This document shows positions 8,363-17,375 of a DNA stretch of 64,000 nt, one piece after another. The notes under the pieces are model-generated. The model did not search any database. It worked only from the letters and a program-made list of their open reading frames with translations, and was not told the DNA's origin. The position numbers were made by a program, and so were the translations under genes. How positions within the stretch are numbered: position 1 is the stretch's first letter; each line of letters opens with the position of its first letter. The stretch comes from an uncultured Pelagimonas sp. (lineage in GTDB: Bacteria > Pseudomonadota > Alphaproteobacteria > Rhodobacterales > Rhodobacteraceae). The stretch is from positions 1 through 64,000 of the forward strand of contig CANMIH010000005.1 in assembly GCA_947497905.1 (NCBI GenBank), written 5' to 3'.

Positions 8363-9367
8363 TCAGTTCATCGCGTTGAATTTCTGGGCCGCATCGATGT
8401 TGTCCTGACCAACATCACCTACGAACTGCTCCCAAACCGGCTTCATGGTGGCAACCCAGGCCGCGCGCTGCTCTGGTGTCAGCTGGCGCACAACACCACC
8501 GGCATCGATCACAGCCTGCTTGGCGTCCTGGTTCACTTTGAAGGATTCCCCGTTCCGCACTTCGGTCACTTCGGCGATGATACCGTCAAGCTCGGTGCGG
8601 ATATCGTCCGGCAGGCTGTCCCAGAAATCGGTCGAGGTCACCAGAAGATAGTCGATAATACCGTGGTTGGTTTCGGTCACACCGTCCTGAACTTCAAAGA
8701 ACTTCTTGCCGTAGATGTTCGACCAGGTGTTTTCCTGTCCATCCACAACACCGGTCTGCAGCGCACCGTAGACTTCCGAGAAGGCCATCGGCTGGGGCGA
8801 CCCACCCAGTGCCGCCATCTGTGCCTTGAGAACTTCCGAGTTCTGTACGCGGAACTTCAGGCCTGTGGCGTCCGTCGGATCAACCAGAGGCTTGTTGGCC
8901 GACATCTGCTTCATGCCGTTGTGCCAGAACGCCAGGCCCAGCAGACCGCGACGGGTCATCGATTCTTTCATCGCCTGACCGGTTTCCGAGTTCTGGAAGC
9001 CGTTCACAGCTTCGATGTCACGGAACATGAAGGGAAGATCGAAAATGCGGAACTTCTTGGTGAACTGCTCAAACTTAGACAGAGACGGAGCCGCCATCTG
9101 GACGTCACCGTTCAGCATCGCCTCAAGAACCTGGTTGTCATTGTAGAGGGTCGAGTTCGGGAACACCTCCATGCAGACTTTGCCGTTCATCTCTTCGTTC
9201 ACGCGCTCGGCAAGAAGAGTGGCAGCGATGCCTTTCGGGTGCTTGTCGCTGTTGGTAACGTGGCTGAATTTGATGACAATTTCACCATCGTCACAGGCGG
9301 CCATTGCGCCGGTTGCACCGGTGGCAAGCGCCGCCGCGGCGACTGCGGACATCAGAAACTTTTTCAT
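8363..9367 (-). CDS. dctP: TRAP C4-dicarboxylate-binding protein DctP
   Basis: 334 aa. Periplasmic solute receptor that delivers dicarboxylates (malate, succinate, fumarate) to DctQM. A clear signal peptide (MKKFLMSAVAAAALATG, cleavage after AMA) precedes the mature IVIKFSHVTNSDKHPKG. The family arginine is in LKFRVQNSEVLKAQ, and GVVDGQENTWSNIY is also typical. The start at 9367 follows GGGGGAGGAT. As in other TRAP loci the receptor gene is first and is followed by a terminator, which would give more receptor than permease. Confidence 0.95.
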   Translation of the reverse strand: MKKFLMSAVAAAALATGATGAMAACDDGEIVIKFSHVTNSDKHPKGIAATLLAERVNEEMNGKVCMEVFPNSTLYNDNQVLEAMLNGDVQMAAPSLSKFEQFTKKFRIFDLPFMFRDIEAVNGFQNSETGQAMKESMTRRGLLGLAFWHNGMKQMSANKPLVDPTDATGLKFRVQNSEVLKAQMAALGGSPQPMAFSEVYGALQTGVVDGQENTWSNIYGKKFFEVQDGVTETNHGIIDYLLVTSTDFWDSLPDDIRTELDGIIAEVTEVRNGESFKVNQDAKQAVIDAGGVVRQLTPEQRAAWVATMKPVWEQFVGDVGQDNIDAAQKFNAMN

Positions 9368-9570
9368 GGGTATCCTCCCCCAAATGTCTAATTTTTTGAT
9401 CAAAGGCGCCCCTCCCCGGGGCCCTGACGCCTATAGAAAATCCATTGGGGCAAAGGCGATCAACACCCCTGAATCCTGATGGCGCTAAACTGGTTTTTAT
9501 CTTTTAATTTCAATCAGAAAATCAAAGCGCGCCCACGCAGACGTGGCAAATACAAATAGGGCAGTGCGGG

Positions 9571-9615
9571 AATTCACACACAGCCGAGAGCGCGCTGTGC
9601 GGAAATCCGCACAGC
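9571..9615. promoter_or_regulatory. Tandem palindromes upstream of dctP
   Basis: A perfect dyad (arms GCTGTGCGGA and TCCGCACAGC separated by AA) lies at 9594-9615. A degenerate copy, GCAGTGCGGG-AA-TTCACACAC, begins at 9571. The centres are about 23 bp apart, two helical turns. They sit between the ends of dctD and the dctP start, about 200-250 bp upstream of dctP, and are candidate DctD binding sites. I see no GG-N10-GC sigma-54 promoter on the dctP side. Confidence 0.6.
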
Positions 9616-9645
9616 AAACCGACTCACTTAGGTGTTAATGATTCG

Positions 9646-10869
9646 TTACGATTCGCGACGGAACGCGTCGGGCTTCAAACTGTACTTGGCGAGCTTGTCA
9701 TAGAAGGTCTTCCGGGGCAGTTTCAGCGCCTCTGCGGCCTGCCGCGCCTGCCCGTCTGCCTTGCGCAGGGCTTCGGACAGAAGGCTTCGTTCCACTTGCG
9801 CCATACGCTCAACCAAACCCAAACCGCCGTCACGTGCCTCTTGCCCAAGCCCGAGCACAAAACGCATGGCCTCTGACATCAACGCCCGCGCATTTCCGGG
9901 CCATTCGCGTGAAACAAGATCCGAGATGACCTCCTCTCCGATCTCTGGCGTGTCCAACCCAGATTGTTCCGCTGCCTGTGCAACATAGTGCCGAAACAAG
10001 ACAGGAATATCCTCGGGTCGTTCATGAAGTGCCGGAATCCGCACCTGCATGACCTCAAGGCGATAAAACAACTCGACCGAGAACCCTTGGCTTGTCAGCT
10101 GAGACAGGTCCTGCGTGCTCCCTGCAATCAGCCAGGTGCCACCTTGTTCAAGCAGGTCAACCAAAAGCATCTGGCTATCCGCCGGCAAAGCACCGATTTC
10201 ATCGAGGAAAAGCGTTCCACCTGCGCATTTGCACCAAAGCGTCTTTAATTCGTCCCGCGCCAATCCAGCTGCCGCACGCTTTTCAAACACGGCCTTCGCC
10301 CGCGCTGATCCCATCAAAATGACTTCTGCCACTTTGGAGATGCCTGACCCCGGTGCGCCGCACACCAGAACTTCGGTCCCCGCCCGGGCCGCCGCGCGCG
10401 CTTTGACACGCAAAGCATTGGATTGCGGGGACACCCCAAAAATCAAACGCGACGCCGGGTCTCCGGCCTCAAGCTCGGCCTTCAATCGACGATTTTCCTG
10501 CACGAGGTTTCGGGTCTTCAATCCGCGTGTCAACACGGGAACAAGATCCGCACCACTGCAGGGTTTTTCCAGAAAATCAAATGCTCCCATCGACATGGCC
10601 CGCACGGCCATCGGGATATCGCCTTCACCTGTGAGCAAAATCACAGGCAGCTCCGGATCCTGATCATGGGCATATTCCAGCAGATGAAACCCGTCTCGAC
10701 CTGGCATGCGAATATCCGACAGGATCACCCCGTCAAACTCGGCGGTGATCATGTCTTTGGCCTCGACAAACGACCCCGCCGTCACAGGTGTCAGGTCCGC
10801 AAGCTCGATTGTCTGCGCCAGCGCCTCGCGCACGGCCGCATCGTCCTCAACAATCAGCACCTTATCCAT
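9646..10869 (-). CDS. dctD: DctD-type response regulator, degenerate AAA+ domain
   Basis: 407 aa. Receiver domain (LIVEDDAAVREAL, SDIRMPGRDG with the phospho-Asp, VILLTGEGD, FLEKPC), a central AAA+ module, and a Fis-type C-terminal HTH (EALRKADGQARQAAEALKL, PRKTFYDKLAKY). The central domain is shortened: the Walker A region reads GAPGSGIS with Ile where Lys is expected, and the GAFTGA loop is missing between the Walker A and Walker B (GGTLFLDEIGALP) segments. It therefore probably does not activate sigma-54 polymerase in the usual way. It lies 24 bp behind dctB. ATG 10869 with GAGG upstream is preferred over GTG 10875. Confidence 0.88.
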   Translation of the reverse strand: MDKVLIVEDDAAVREALAQTIELADLTPVTAGSFVEAKDMITAEFDGVILSDIRMPGRDGFHLLEYAHDQDPELPVILLTGEGDIPMAVRAMSMGAFDFLEKPCSGADLVPVLTRGLKTRNLVQENRRLKAELEAGDPASRLIFGVSPQSNALRVKARAAARAGTEVLVCGAPGSGISKVAEVILMGSARAKAVFEKRAAAGLARDELKTLWCKCAGGTLFLDEIGALPADSQMLLVDLLEQGGTWLIAGSTQDLSQLTSQGFSVELFYRLEVMQVRIPALHERPEDIPVLFRHYVAQAAEQSGLDTPEIGEEVISDLVSREWPGNARALMSEAMRFVLGLGQEARDGGLGLVERMAQVERSLLSEALRKADGQARQAAEALKLPRKTFYDKLAKYSLKPDAFRRES

Positions 10870-10893
10870 GGTCACCTCGATCAGAGTTTCGGA

Positions 10894-12618
10894 TCAGTCT
10901 TTGTCCCAGATCTCGAGATCAACTTCAAACACTGCCCCGCCGTTTGCACCATTCGTCCCGCGAATATTGCCGCCAAAGCTTTGAATAAGACCGTAGGAGA
11001 TTGACAGACCAAGCCCCATTCCCTCGCCCACTGTTTTTGTTGTGTAAAATGGATCGAACACCTTGTCGGGGTCATCAATTCCCGGCCCGTTGTCAGCCAC
11101 CCGGACCTGCCCGTTTTTCGTCATCTCGATCCGAAGGACAGGTTTTTCCACATCACGCATCGCATCTGCCGCGTTTGTGATCAGATTGACGAACACCTGC
11201 GACAGTCGAACCTCACCGCCCCGAACAAAGACAGGCGCATCGGGGATTTGAAATTCCAGACGGACCGCGCTTTTTCGCAACCGCGATTCCGTCAGATCCA
11301 CCGCTTGCTGGACCACGCGCACCAGATCCACACGCCCGGTCGGTTCTTTCTCATTGCGCGCAAAAGACCGAAGATTCTTCATGATCCGCGCGGCGCGTGC
11401 TGCAAGTTCCGAAATCTGTGCCAGATTGGCCCCCGCCTTATCGGCTTTGCCCCGATCAAGAAAGGCCGCACCGTTGTCGGCATATTGCCGGATCGCCATC
11501 AGAGGTTGGTTGAGCTCGTGACTAATACCTGCAGACATCTGGCCCAAGGCACTCAACTTTCCGGCCTGAACAAGCTCTTCTTGTGCCTGACGCAATGCAT
11601 CTTCGGCCTCTTCGCGTTCCTTCACCTCATGGCGTAGCGCTTCGTTGGCACCTTCGAGATCTTTTGTCCGGGATTTCACCCGGCTCTCTAGACGTTCGTT
11701 GTCCTGCGCCAGTACGCGACGCCGCTCACCTGCAAAATACAAAAGCGTTCCAAGAACCAGACACAGGGCAGCCACAACGGCCGCCTGCAATCCGGCCAGA
11801 CGTTTGGCCGGAGTGATATCGACAAGTTCTTCCCCGATCATGCCAATCACCGGCAGGGACTGAACCAGATAGAGCGCCTGTTGCGGCACATAAGGGCTGA
11901 AATTCTGATGCCAGATGGTCAGCGCACCGCGATGACGGCGATCGATGGCATAGCGTGTCCCGTCTGGTGCGATCATGGCCGCCTGTTCGCGACGCCAAAA
12001 CAAAAGCTCTGACCGGCTTGAGACAAATACCTGTCCACTCAGATCACTGAAAAACACCGAGGGTCGCAAGGCGCGCCAATCTTGCTCAAGGTTGTCGATG
12101 TCCACCACCAAAACCAAAACTCCGCGCACCCGCCCATCAGAGGCGAAACTCGGCGCGGCATAGTGGTAAACGCGCTTTCCAAAGCTGACACTATACCCGT
12201 GCCCTGCCCCCAATGCGCCATCACCCGCCCGTTCGAAATAGGCGCTTTTCACCATATCGTCCGGAGTTTGTCCGTGGGCGGAGGCCAAGATACGACCATC
12301 CACACTGGCATAGACCGCCGTTAGCGCCCCTGTCCGATCAACGGTTTCAAGCAAAAGCGCATCGGCCTCTTCGGTGTCGCCACCCGAATGAAGTGCGGCT
12401 AATGCAGGATGGTCCGACATAAGCACGGCTGTTGAGCGATATCGGAACAGTCCGGCCACCAAACGATCAGAGGCAAGTGTCAGATCCGCCTCAGCCCGCG
12501 CCGCAAGCTGCCCCAGGGCCTGAGCATAGCCATAGGCCCAAACGCCATAGGTCAGCGCGGCAACAGCACCAAGATAGAACAAAACCGCACGGCCGCGGTG
12601 TCGAAAATGATCAGCCAT
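10894..12618 (-). CDS. dctB: C4-dicarboxylate sensor histidine kinase DctB
   Basis: 574 aa. TM1 at about 10-30, a periplasmic Cache-like sensor to about 270, TM2 near LAGLQAAVVAALCLVLGTLL, then a coiled coil. The HisKA site is MSAGISHELNQPLMAIRQY (phospho-His), followed by HATPase_c boxes: N-box NLITNAADAM, G1 DNGPGIDD and G2 GEGMGLGLSISYGL. The ISHELNQPL form is typical of DctB/NtrB-type kinases that partner DctD. The start at 12618 follows AGGAAAA. It is divergent from the P450 gene. Confidence 0.93.
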   Translation of the reverse strand: MADHFRHRGRAVLFYLGAVAALTYGVWAYGYAQALGQLAARAEADLTLASDRLVAGLFRYRSTAVLMSDHPALAALHSGGDTEEADALLLETVDRTGALTAVYASVDGRILASAHGQTPDDMVKSAYFERAGDGALGAGHGYSVSFGKRVYHYAAPSFASDGRVRGVLVLVVDIDNLEQDWRALRPSVFFSDLSGQVFVSSRSELLFWRREQAAMIAPDGTRYAIDRRHRGALTIWHQNFSPYVPQQALYLVQSLPVIGMIGEELVDITPAKRLAGLQAAVVAALCLVLGTLLYFAGERRRVLAQDNERLESRVKSRTKDLEGANEALRHEVKEREEAEDALRQAQEELVQAGKLSALGQMSAGISHELNQPLMAIRQYADNGAAFLDRGKADKAGANLAQISELAARAARIMKNLRSFARNEKEPTGRVDLVRVVQQAVDLTESRLRKSAVRLEFQIPDAPVFVRGGEVRLSQVFVNLITNAADAMRDVEKPVLRIEMTKNGQVRVADNGPGIDDPDKVFDPFYTTKTVGEGMGLGLSISYGLIQSFGGNIRGTNGANGGAVFEVDLEIWDKD

Positions 12619-12692
12619 GCTTTTTCCTAGCAACCTCAGGGCAGGTTAAAAACCCCCTTGCCTTTCGGAGATACGCGCAGCAAACCAATCCA

Positions 12693-13865
12693 ATGCAACG
12701 TTTTACCCAAGATCCGACTGACGCAGGGTTTGTTCAAAACCCCTATCCTTTCTACGACACCCTACGTGCCGCGGGCCATCTGGCTTGGTGGGAAGACTAT
12801 AATATGCCCTGCGCTGTTTCGAATGAAGCGGTTCAGGCGCTGTTGCGGGATCGTCGATTTGGACGGGAAGTCCCCGAAGAGTTGAAACAGCCGGTCCCCG
12901 AACATCTCAAACCGTTCTATGCCATTGACGATCACTCCATGCTGGAGCTCGAACCGCCCCGCCATACACGTCTGCGCAGTCTGGTACTCCGGGCCTTCAC
13001 CTCGCGCCAGATTGCAGGGTTGGAGCCGCAGATCGAAGCTTTGTCACATGAGCTTATCGACCGTTTGCCAGAAGGCGAATTTGATCTTCTGACCGAATTT
13101 TGCCAGCCGCTTCCGGTCATTGTCATTTGCCGCCTTCTGGGCGTGCCGGAGGACATGGCCCAACAGCTGCTTGACTGGTCCAACGATATGGTCGCCATGT
13201 ATCAGGCGCGTCGTGACCGGGCGATTGAAGATGCAGCAGCCAAAGCCGCAACTGAGTTCTCTGAATTTCTGACACGCTATATCGACGAGCGTCGCAAAGA
13301 TCCGCGTGACGATCTGATCACGCGACTTATTCAGGCAGAGGAAGATGGCGAAAAGCTGAGCCATGAAGAGCTGATCACCACCTGCGTTCTGTTGCTAAAT
13401 GCAGGACACGAGGCGACAGTTCACACCATGGGCAATGGTCTCAAACTGATCCTGGAACAGGGCATTGAAGTCACCCCAGACAATGCTTTGAATGTGGCGG
13501 AAGAAGTGATGCGTGTGGATCCACCGCTACATATGTTCACGCGCTATGCCTATGAAGACATTGAACTTTGGGGGCATACCTTCAAACGCGGCGATCAGGT
13601 TGCTTTGATGTTGGGCGCGGCAAACCGTGATCCCGAGGCCTGGCCAGATCCAACGCGGTTCGACATCACGCGCCGATCCTCCAAACACACAAGCTTTGGC
13701 GGTGGCCTGCACTTTTGTGTCGGGGCTCCTCTGGCCCGGTTGGAACTTCAAATTGCGCTGCCGATCTTGCTCAAACGTCTGCCAGATCTGAAGTTGGTTG
13801 GCACGCCGCAATACGCCAACCTTTACCATTTCCACGGGCTCGAAAGCCTGATGGTCACCAGATAG
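12693..13865 (+). CDS. Cytochrome P450
   Basis: 390 aa, the usual size of soluble bacterial class I P450s. Motifs: I-helix LLLNAGHEATVHTMG with the acid-alcohol pair, ExxR in AEEVMRVDPP, and haem-ligand loop FGGGLHFCVGAPLARLE with the axial Cys. It would need a ferredoxin and reductase; the Fpr gene at 18690 could serve but no ferredoxin is adjacent. The substrate is unknown. The open frame extends upstream to 12432, but that part overlaps dctB and is not P450-like. ATG 12693 has only a weak Shine-Dalgarno. Confidence 0.92.
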   Translation: MQRFTQDPTDAGFVQNPYPFYDTLRAAGHLAWWEDYNMPCAVSNEAVQALLRDRRFGREVPEELKQPVPEHLKPFYAIDDHSMLELEPPRHTRLRSLVLRAFTSRQIAGLEPQIEALSHELIDRLPEGEFDLLTEFCQPLPVIVICRLLGVPEDMAQQLLDWSNDMVAMYQARRDRAIEDAAAKAATEFSEFLTRYIDERRKDPRDDLITRLIQAEEDGEKLSHEELITTCVLLLNAGHEATVHTMGNGLKLILEQGIEVTPDNALNVAEEVMRVDPPLHMFTRYAYEDIELWGHTFKRGDQVALMLGAANRDPEAWPDPTRFDITRRSSKHTSFGGGLHFCVGAPLARLELQIALPILLKRLPDLKLVGTPQYANLYHFHGLESLMVTR

Positions 13866-13942
13866 AAAACTGCGCAGCGGAGGGGCCACCCCCTCTGCTG
13901 TCTGTCCCGGCTGGTCCGCCGGAAATTTCGACCAATACCGCC

Positions 13943-14398
13943 TTAGAGAGGCAATGCTGTGGTTGCTTTGATTTCTTCCATAGACAGCAGGGCGGTTACA
14001 TTGTGGACCTTCACCTCTGAAATCAGCGCCTGATAAAAGACATCATAGGCTCGGGCATTGGCGACGCGCACCTTGAGGATATAGTCGATATCCCCTGCCA
14101 AACGATGGGCCTCTTGCACCTCAGGACGTGCCCGAAGGGCTGCAAGGAATTTGTGCTGCCAGTCGGCTTCATGCTCTGACGTTCGGATCAGCACAAAGAA
14201 GGTCGCTTCAAACCCGAGCGCCTCGGCATCAAGAACCACGGTCTGCGCGCCAATCACGCCACTTTCGCGCATTTTGCGGATTCGGTTCCACACGGGCGTC
14301 TTTGAAGACCCCACTTCTTTGGCAATTTCATCCAGAGATTGCGAGGCGTCCCTCTGGAGCGCCACAAGAATTTTCCGGTCTGTCTCGTCGATCTTCAT
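13943..14398 (-). CDS. Lrp/AsnC-family regulator
   Basis: 151 aa. N-terminal winged HTH (IDETDRKILVALQRDAS, LDEIAKEVGSSKTPVWNRIR) and C-terminal RAM ligand-binding domain (RLAGDIDYILKVRVANARAYD). The gene is divergent from the cobA-cysIH operon with a 149-bp intergenic region, so it is the likely local regulator of sulfate and siroheme genes; the ligand is unknown. The start at 14398 follows AGGAAC. Confidence 0.9.
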   Translation of the reverse strand: MKIDETDRKILVALQRDASQSLDEIAKEVGSSKTPVWNRIRKMRESGVIGAQTVVLDAEALGFEATFFVLIRTSEHEADWQHKFLAALRARPEVQEAHRLAGDIDYILKVRVANARAYDVFYQALISEVKVHNVTALLSMEEIKATTALPL

Positions 14399-14547
14399 TT
14401 TTGTTCCTGTCTCAGGCCCATTTTGGGAACACGCTCTCGCATGACGCACAAGTCGGGACGTTATTCCTTATTCACCCGAAGGGCTAGCCCAAATGCGGAA
14501 CAATTTCCTATATCAAGGTAACCAATCCACAAGGGGAGACCCACGAC

Positions 14548-15342
14548 ATGACAAAGAATGAGACACCTTCGGCCCGACGACCCGATGCGATGTGCTGTGG
14601 TCATGTTGTATTTGTGGGCTCAGGCCCCGGTGACCCGGATCTGCTGACCGTTAAGGCGTTGAAAGCCATTCAAAGCGGTGACGTGATCATTCACGACCGT
14701 TTGGTGCCAGCAAGCATTGTCGCTTTGGCCTCGGACGATGCGACCATTCTTGATGTCGGCAAAGAAGGCTTTGGCCCCTCGACACCTCAGACCACAATCG
14801 ACGCTTTGATTGTTGAGCATAGCCTCAGAGGCGCGCGCGTTATCCGTTTGAAAGGCGGCGATGCCACTGTGTTCGGCCGCCTTGATGAAGAAATCGATGC
14901 GCTGGAAGCGGTGGGCATCACCTATGAGATCGTGCCCGGCATCACCGCCGCCTCTGCCGCTCTGGCGAGCATCGGTCAAAGCTTTACCAAACGGGGCCGC
15001 AATCGCGCAGCACGCATTCTGACCGGCCACGCCATGGAAGGTTTCGCCGATCAGGATTGGCGCAGCCTGGCTCAACCCGACGAAGTGGCCGCGATTTACA
15101 TGGGGAAAAAAGCCGCGCGTTTCATTCAGGGCCGCCTGATGATGCATGGCGCCAATGGCGACACCGCCGTCACCGTTGTGGCAAATGCCGCCCGCCCCAA
15201 CCAACGTATTGTGGGCACCACACTCTCTTTGCTTGTTCAAACTCTGTCAGAAGAAAACTTGGACGGCCCCGTCTTGTTGTTGCTTGGCCTTGCGCCACGC
15301 GACGCCCAAACCACGACCCTCTTGCAACAGGAGTTTGCCTGA
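14548..15342 (+). CDS. cobA: Uroporphyrinogen-III C-methyltransferase
   Basis: 264 aa. SUMT makes precorrin-2 from uroporphyrinogen III using SAM, the first step to the sirohaem needed by CysI. Motifs: VGSGPGDPDLLTVKALK, HDRLVP, RLKGGDATVFGR, EIVPGITAASAALA and YMGKKAARF. It is a single-domain enzyme without the CysG N-terminal dehydrogenase/chelatase; those steps must be encoded elsewhere. Its TGA overlaps the next ATG (TGATG), indicating coupled translation. Confidence 0.93.
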   Translation: MTKNETPSARRPDAMCCGHVVFVGSGPGDPDLLTVKALKAIQSGDVIIHDRLVPASIVALASDDATILDVGKEGFGPSTPQTTIDALIVEHSLRGARVIRLKGGDATVFGRLDEEIDALEAVGITYEIVPGITAASAALASIGQSFTKRGRNRAARILTGHAMEGFADQDWRSLAQPDEVAAIYMGKKAARFIQGRLMMHGANGDTAVTVVANAARPNQRIVGTTLSLLVQTLSEENLDGPVLLLLGLAPRDAQTTTLLQQEFA

Positions 15343-15644
15343 TGCCCAAAGCGTTTACCCCGAAAGTGATCACCGCCAACCACTTGGCCGAAGGCGACGT
15401 TGTTTATCTGACGTCGGGTGATGAATGGACCCGCGACCTGTCGCAGGCAGATCTTCTGACCGATGAGGCGATTGCCGAGGCGCGTCTGGTTGAGGCCAGC
15501 ACGCAGCATCATCTGGTGGTTGGCGTCTATCTCGCCGACATGAAAGCCGGAGAAAACGGGCCAGAGCCAGTGCATTTCCGCGAAGAGTTCCGCCGCCGCG
15601 GTCCATCCAACTATTTCCACGGCAAGCAGGCCGCAACCGCCTAA
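15342..15644 (+). CDS. DUF2849 protein of the cys operon
   Basis: 100 aa. Small cytoplasmic protein with VITANHLAEGDVVYLTSGDEW and a C-terminal PVHFREEFRRRGPSNYFHGK, characteristic of DUF2849. It is found between cobA and cysI in alphaproteobacterial sulfate operons. A structural or electron-transfer accessory role to the CysI-type reductase is plausible but unproven. Start codon and cobA stop overlap by one base. Confidence 0.85.
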   Translation: MPKAFTPKVITANHLAEGDVVYLTSGDEWTRDLSQADLLTDEAIAEARLVEASTQHHLVVGVYLADMKAGENGPEPVHFREEFRRRGPSNYFHGKQAATA

Positions 15645-15704
15645 GGCACAGGCCCGTGAGGTCGAGCCCCCCGAGGGCCAGACCCGGTCAGCAGGAGACA
15701 CGCC

Positions 15705-17372
15705 ATGTACAAGTACAACGACTTTGACACAGCCTTCATCACCGAGCGCAACCGTCAGTTCCGCGCTCAGGTCGAGCGCCGTTTGTCCGGTGCTCTGACA
15801 GAAGACGAATTCAAACCCCTTCGCCTGATGAATGGCGTCTACCTTCAGCTGCACGCTTACATGCTGCGGGTTGCTATTCCCTATGGCACACTCAACAGCC
15901 ATCAGATGCACAAGCTGGCAGATATCGCGGATCGCTGGGACCAAGGCTATGGTCACTTCACCACCCGCCAGAACATTCAGTTCAACTGGCCAAAACTTGG
16001 TGACATCCCGGATATTCTCGATGCTCTGGCCGAAGTCGAGATGCACGCCATCCAAACCTCGGGCAATACCATCCGTAACGTGACCGCTGACCATTTTGCC
16101 GGCGCCGCAGCAGATGAGATCGCCGACCCTCGCCCGGTGGCCGAGCTGATCCGCCAGTGGTCGACCGACCACCCGGAGTTCCAGTTCCTGCCGCGTAAGT
16201 TCAAAATCGCAGTCACCGGAAGCCCCAATGACCGTGCCGTGACCAAAGCGCATGACATTGGTCTGCGCATGATCGAACGCGATGGCGAAGCCGGATTTGA
16301 AGTGATCGTTGGTGGCGGCCTTGGCCGGACCCCAATGGTGGGCAAAGTGCTGCGAGACTTCCTGCCGCAGGCGGATCTGCTGCCCTATCTCGAAGCCACG
16401 GTTTCGGTTTGGAACATTCTGGGTCGCCGCGACAACAAATACAAATCGCGCATCAAGATCACAGTGCATGAGAATGGCATCGAAGAGATCCAGCGCCTGA
16501 CCGAAGCGCGCTTTGCCGAGATCCGCCCACTGTTTAGCGGTGTGGACCAAGAGATGCTGGCCGAGATCAAAGGGCATTTTGCGGCCCCTAGCTTTGCAAC
16601 GCGGGACACCGATGCCTTTGATCGCGCCTATGACACCGATCCGGTTTTCCGCAGCTGGGCCGACACCAACCTGTCCGAGCACCGCGCCGAAGGCTATGCA
16701 ATCGCGCAGATTTCGGTCAAAGCGCACGGTCAAACCCCCGGTGACGCCTCATCCGAGCAAATGCGCGTGATGGCGGATATCGCCCGCGAATTTGGTCACG
16801 ACGAGCTGCGCATCAGCCACGAACAGAACGTGGTTCTTCCCCATGTCCACAAATCAGACCTGCCTGACATCCACGCACGTTTGAAGACACATGGCTTGGC
16901 GACAGCCAACATTGGCAAAATCTCGGACATCATCGCCTGCCCCGGCATGGACTACTGCGCTCTGGCGACGGCCCGGTCGATCCCGATCGCGCAGGAAATC
17001 GCCACGCGCTTTGATGATCTGAAGCTTGAGCATGAGATCGGTGATCTGAAGATCAAAATCTCGGGCTGCATCAACGCCTGTGGTCACCACCACGTGGGTC
17101 ACATCGGTATTCTGGGTCTCGACCGCGCCGGTGTTGAAACCTACCAGATCACTCTGGGCGGCGATCATACCGAAACCGCGGCCATCGGAACCCGCACGGG
17201 TCCAGGCTTTGGCGAGCATGAGATTGTCCCGGCCATTGAACGTCTGGTTGAGGCCTACCTGAAGCTGCGCGACAGCAAAGAAGAAACCTTCCTTCAGACC
17301 TATACCCGTTTGGGTATGGCCCCGTTCAAAGTCGCGCTTTACGGCGAAGACACCCGGATCAAGGCGGCCTAA
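15705..17372 (+). CDS. cysI: Sirohaem nitrite/sulfite reductase (CysI)
   Basis: 555 aa. Two ferredoxin-like half domains and two sirohaem/4Fe-4S domains. The cluster and haem cysteines are in CPGMDYC and SGCINACGHHHVGHIG, and the N-terminal TTRQNIQFNW is conserved. It catalyses six-electron reduction of sulfite to sulfide in cysteine synthesis. Length and operon context indicate the monomeric ferredoxin-type enzyme rather than the CysJI flavoprotein system; cysJ is absent and an fpr gene follows. AGGAG lies 9 bases before the ATG. Confidence 0.93.
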   Translation: MYKYNDFDTAFITERNRQFRAQVERRLSGALTEDEFKPLRLMNGVYLQLHAYMLRVAIPYGTLNSHQMHKLADIADRWDQGYGHFTTRQNIQFNWPKLGDIPDILDALAEVEMHAIQTSGNTIRNVTADHFAGAAADEIADPRPVAELIRQWSTDHPEFQFLPRKFKIAVTGSPNDRAVTKAHDIGLRMIERDGEAGFEVIVGGGLGRTPMVGKVLRDFLPQADLLPYLEATVSVWNILGRRDNKYKSRIKITVHENGIEEIQRLTEARFAEIRPLFSGVDQEMLAEIKGHFAAPSFATRDTDAFDRAYDTDPVFRSWADTNLSEHRAEGYAIAQISVKAHGQTPGDASSEQMRVMADIAREFGHDELRISHEQNVVLPHVHKSDLPDIHARLKTHGLATANIGKISDIIACPGMDYCALATARSIPIAQEIATRFDDLKLEHEIGDLKIKISGCINACGHHHVGHIGILGLDRAGVETYQITLGGDHTETAAIGTRTGPGFGEHEIVPAIERLVEAYLKLRDSKEETFLQTYTRLGMAPFKVALYGEDTRIKAA

Positions 17373-17375
17373 GCC

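Noticed and set aside
8270-9391. 373-codon plus-strand frame
   Set aside because: Antisense of dctP, which has a signal peptide, ribosome site and family motifs.
15237-16733. 498-codon minus-strand frame
   Set aside because: Antisense of cysI and DUF2849; no protein-family signature.
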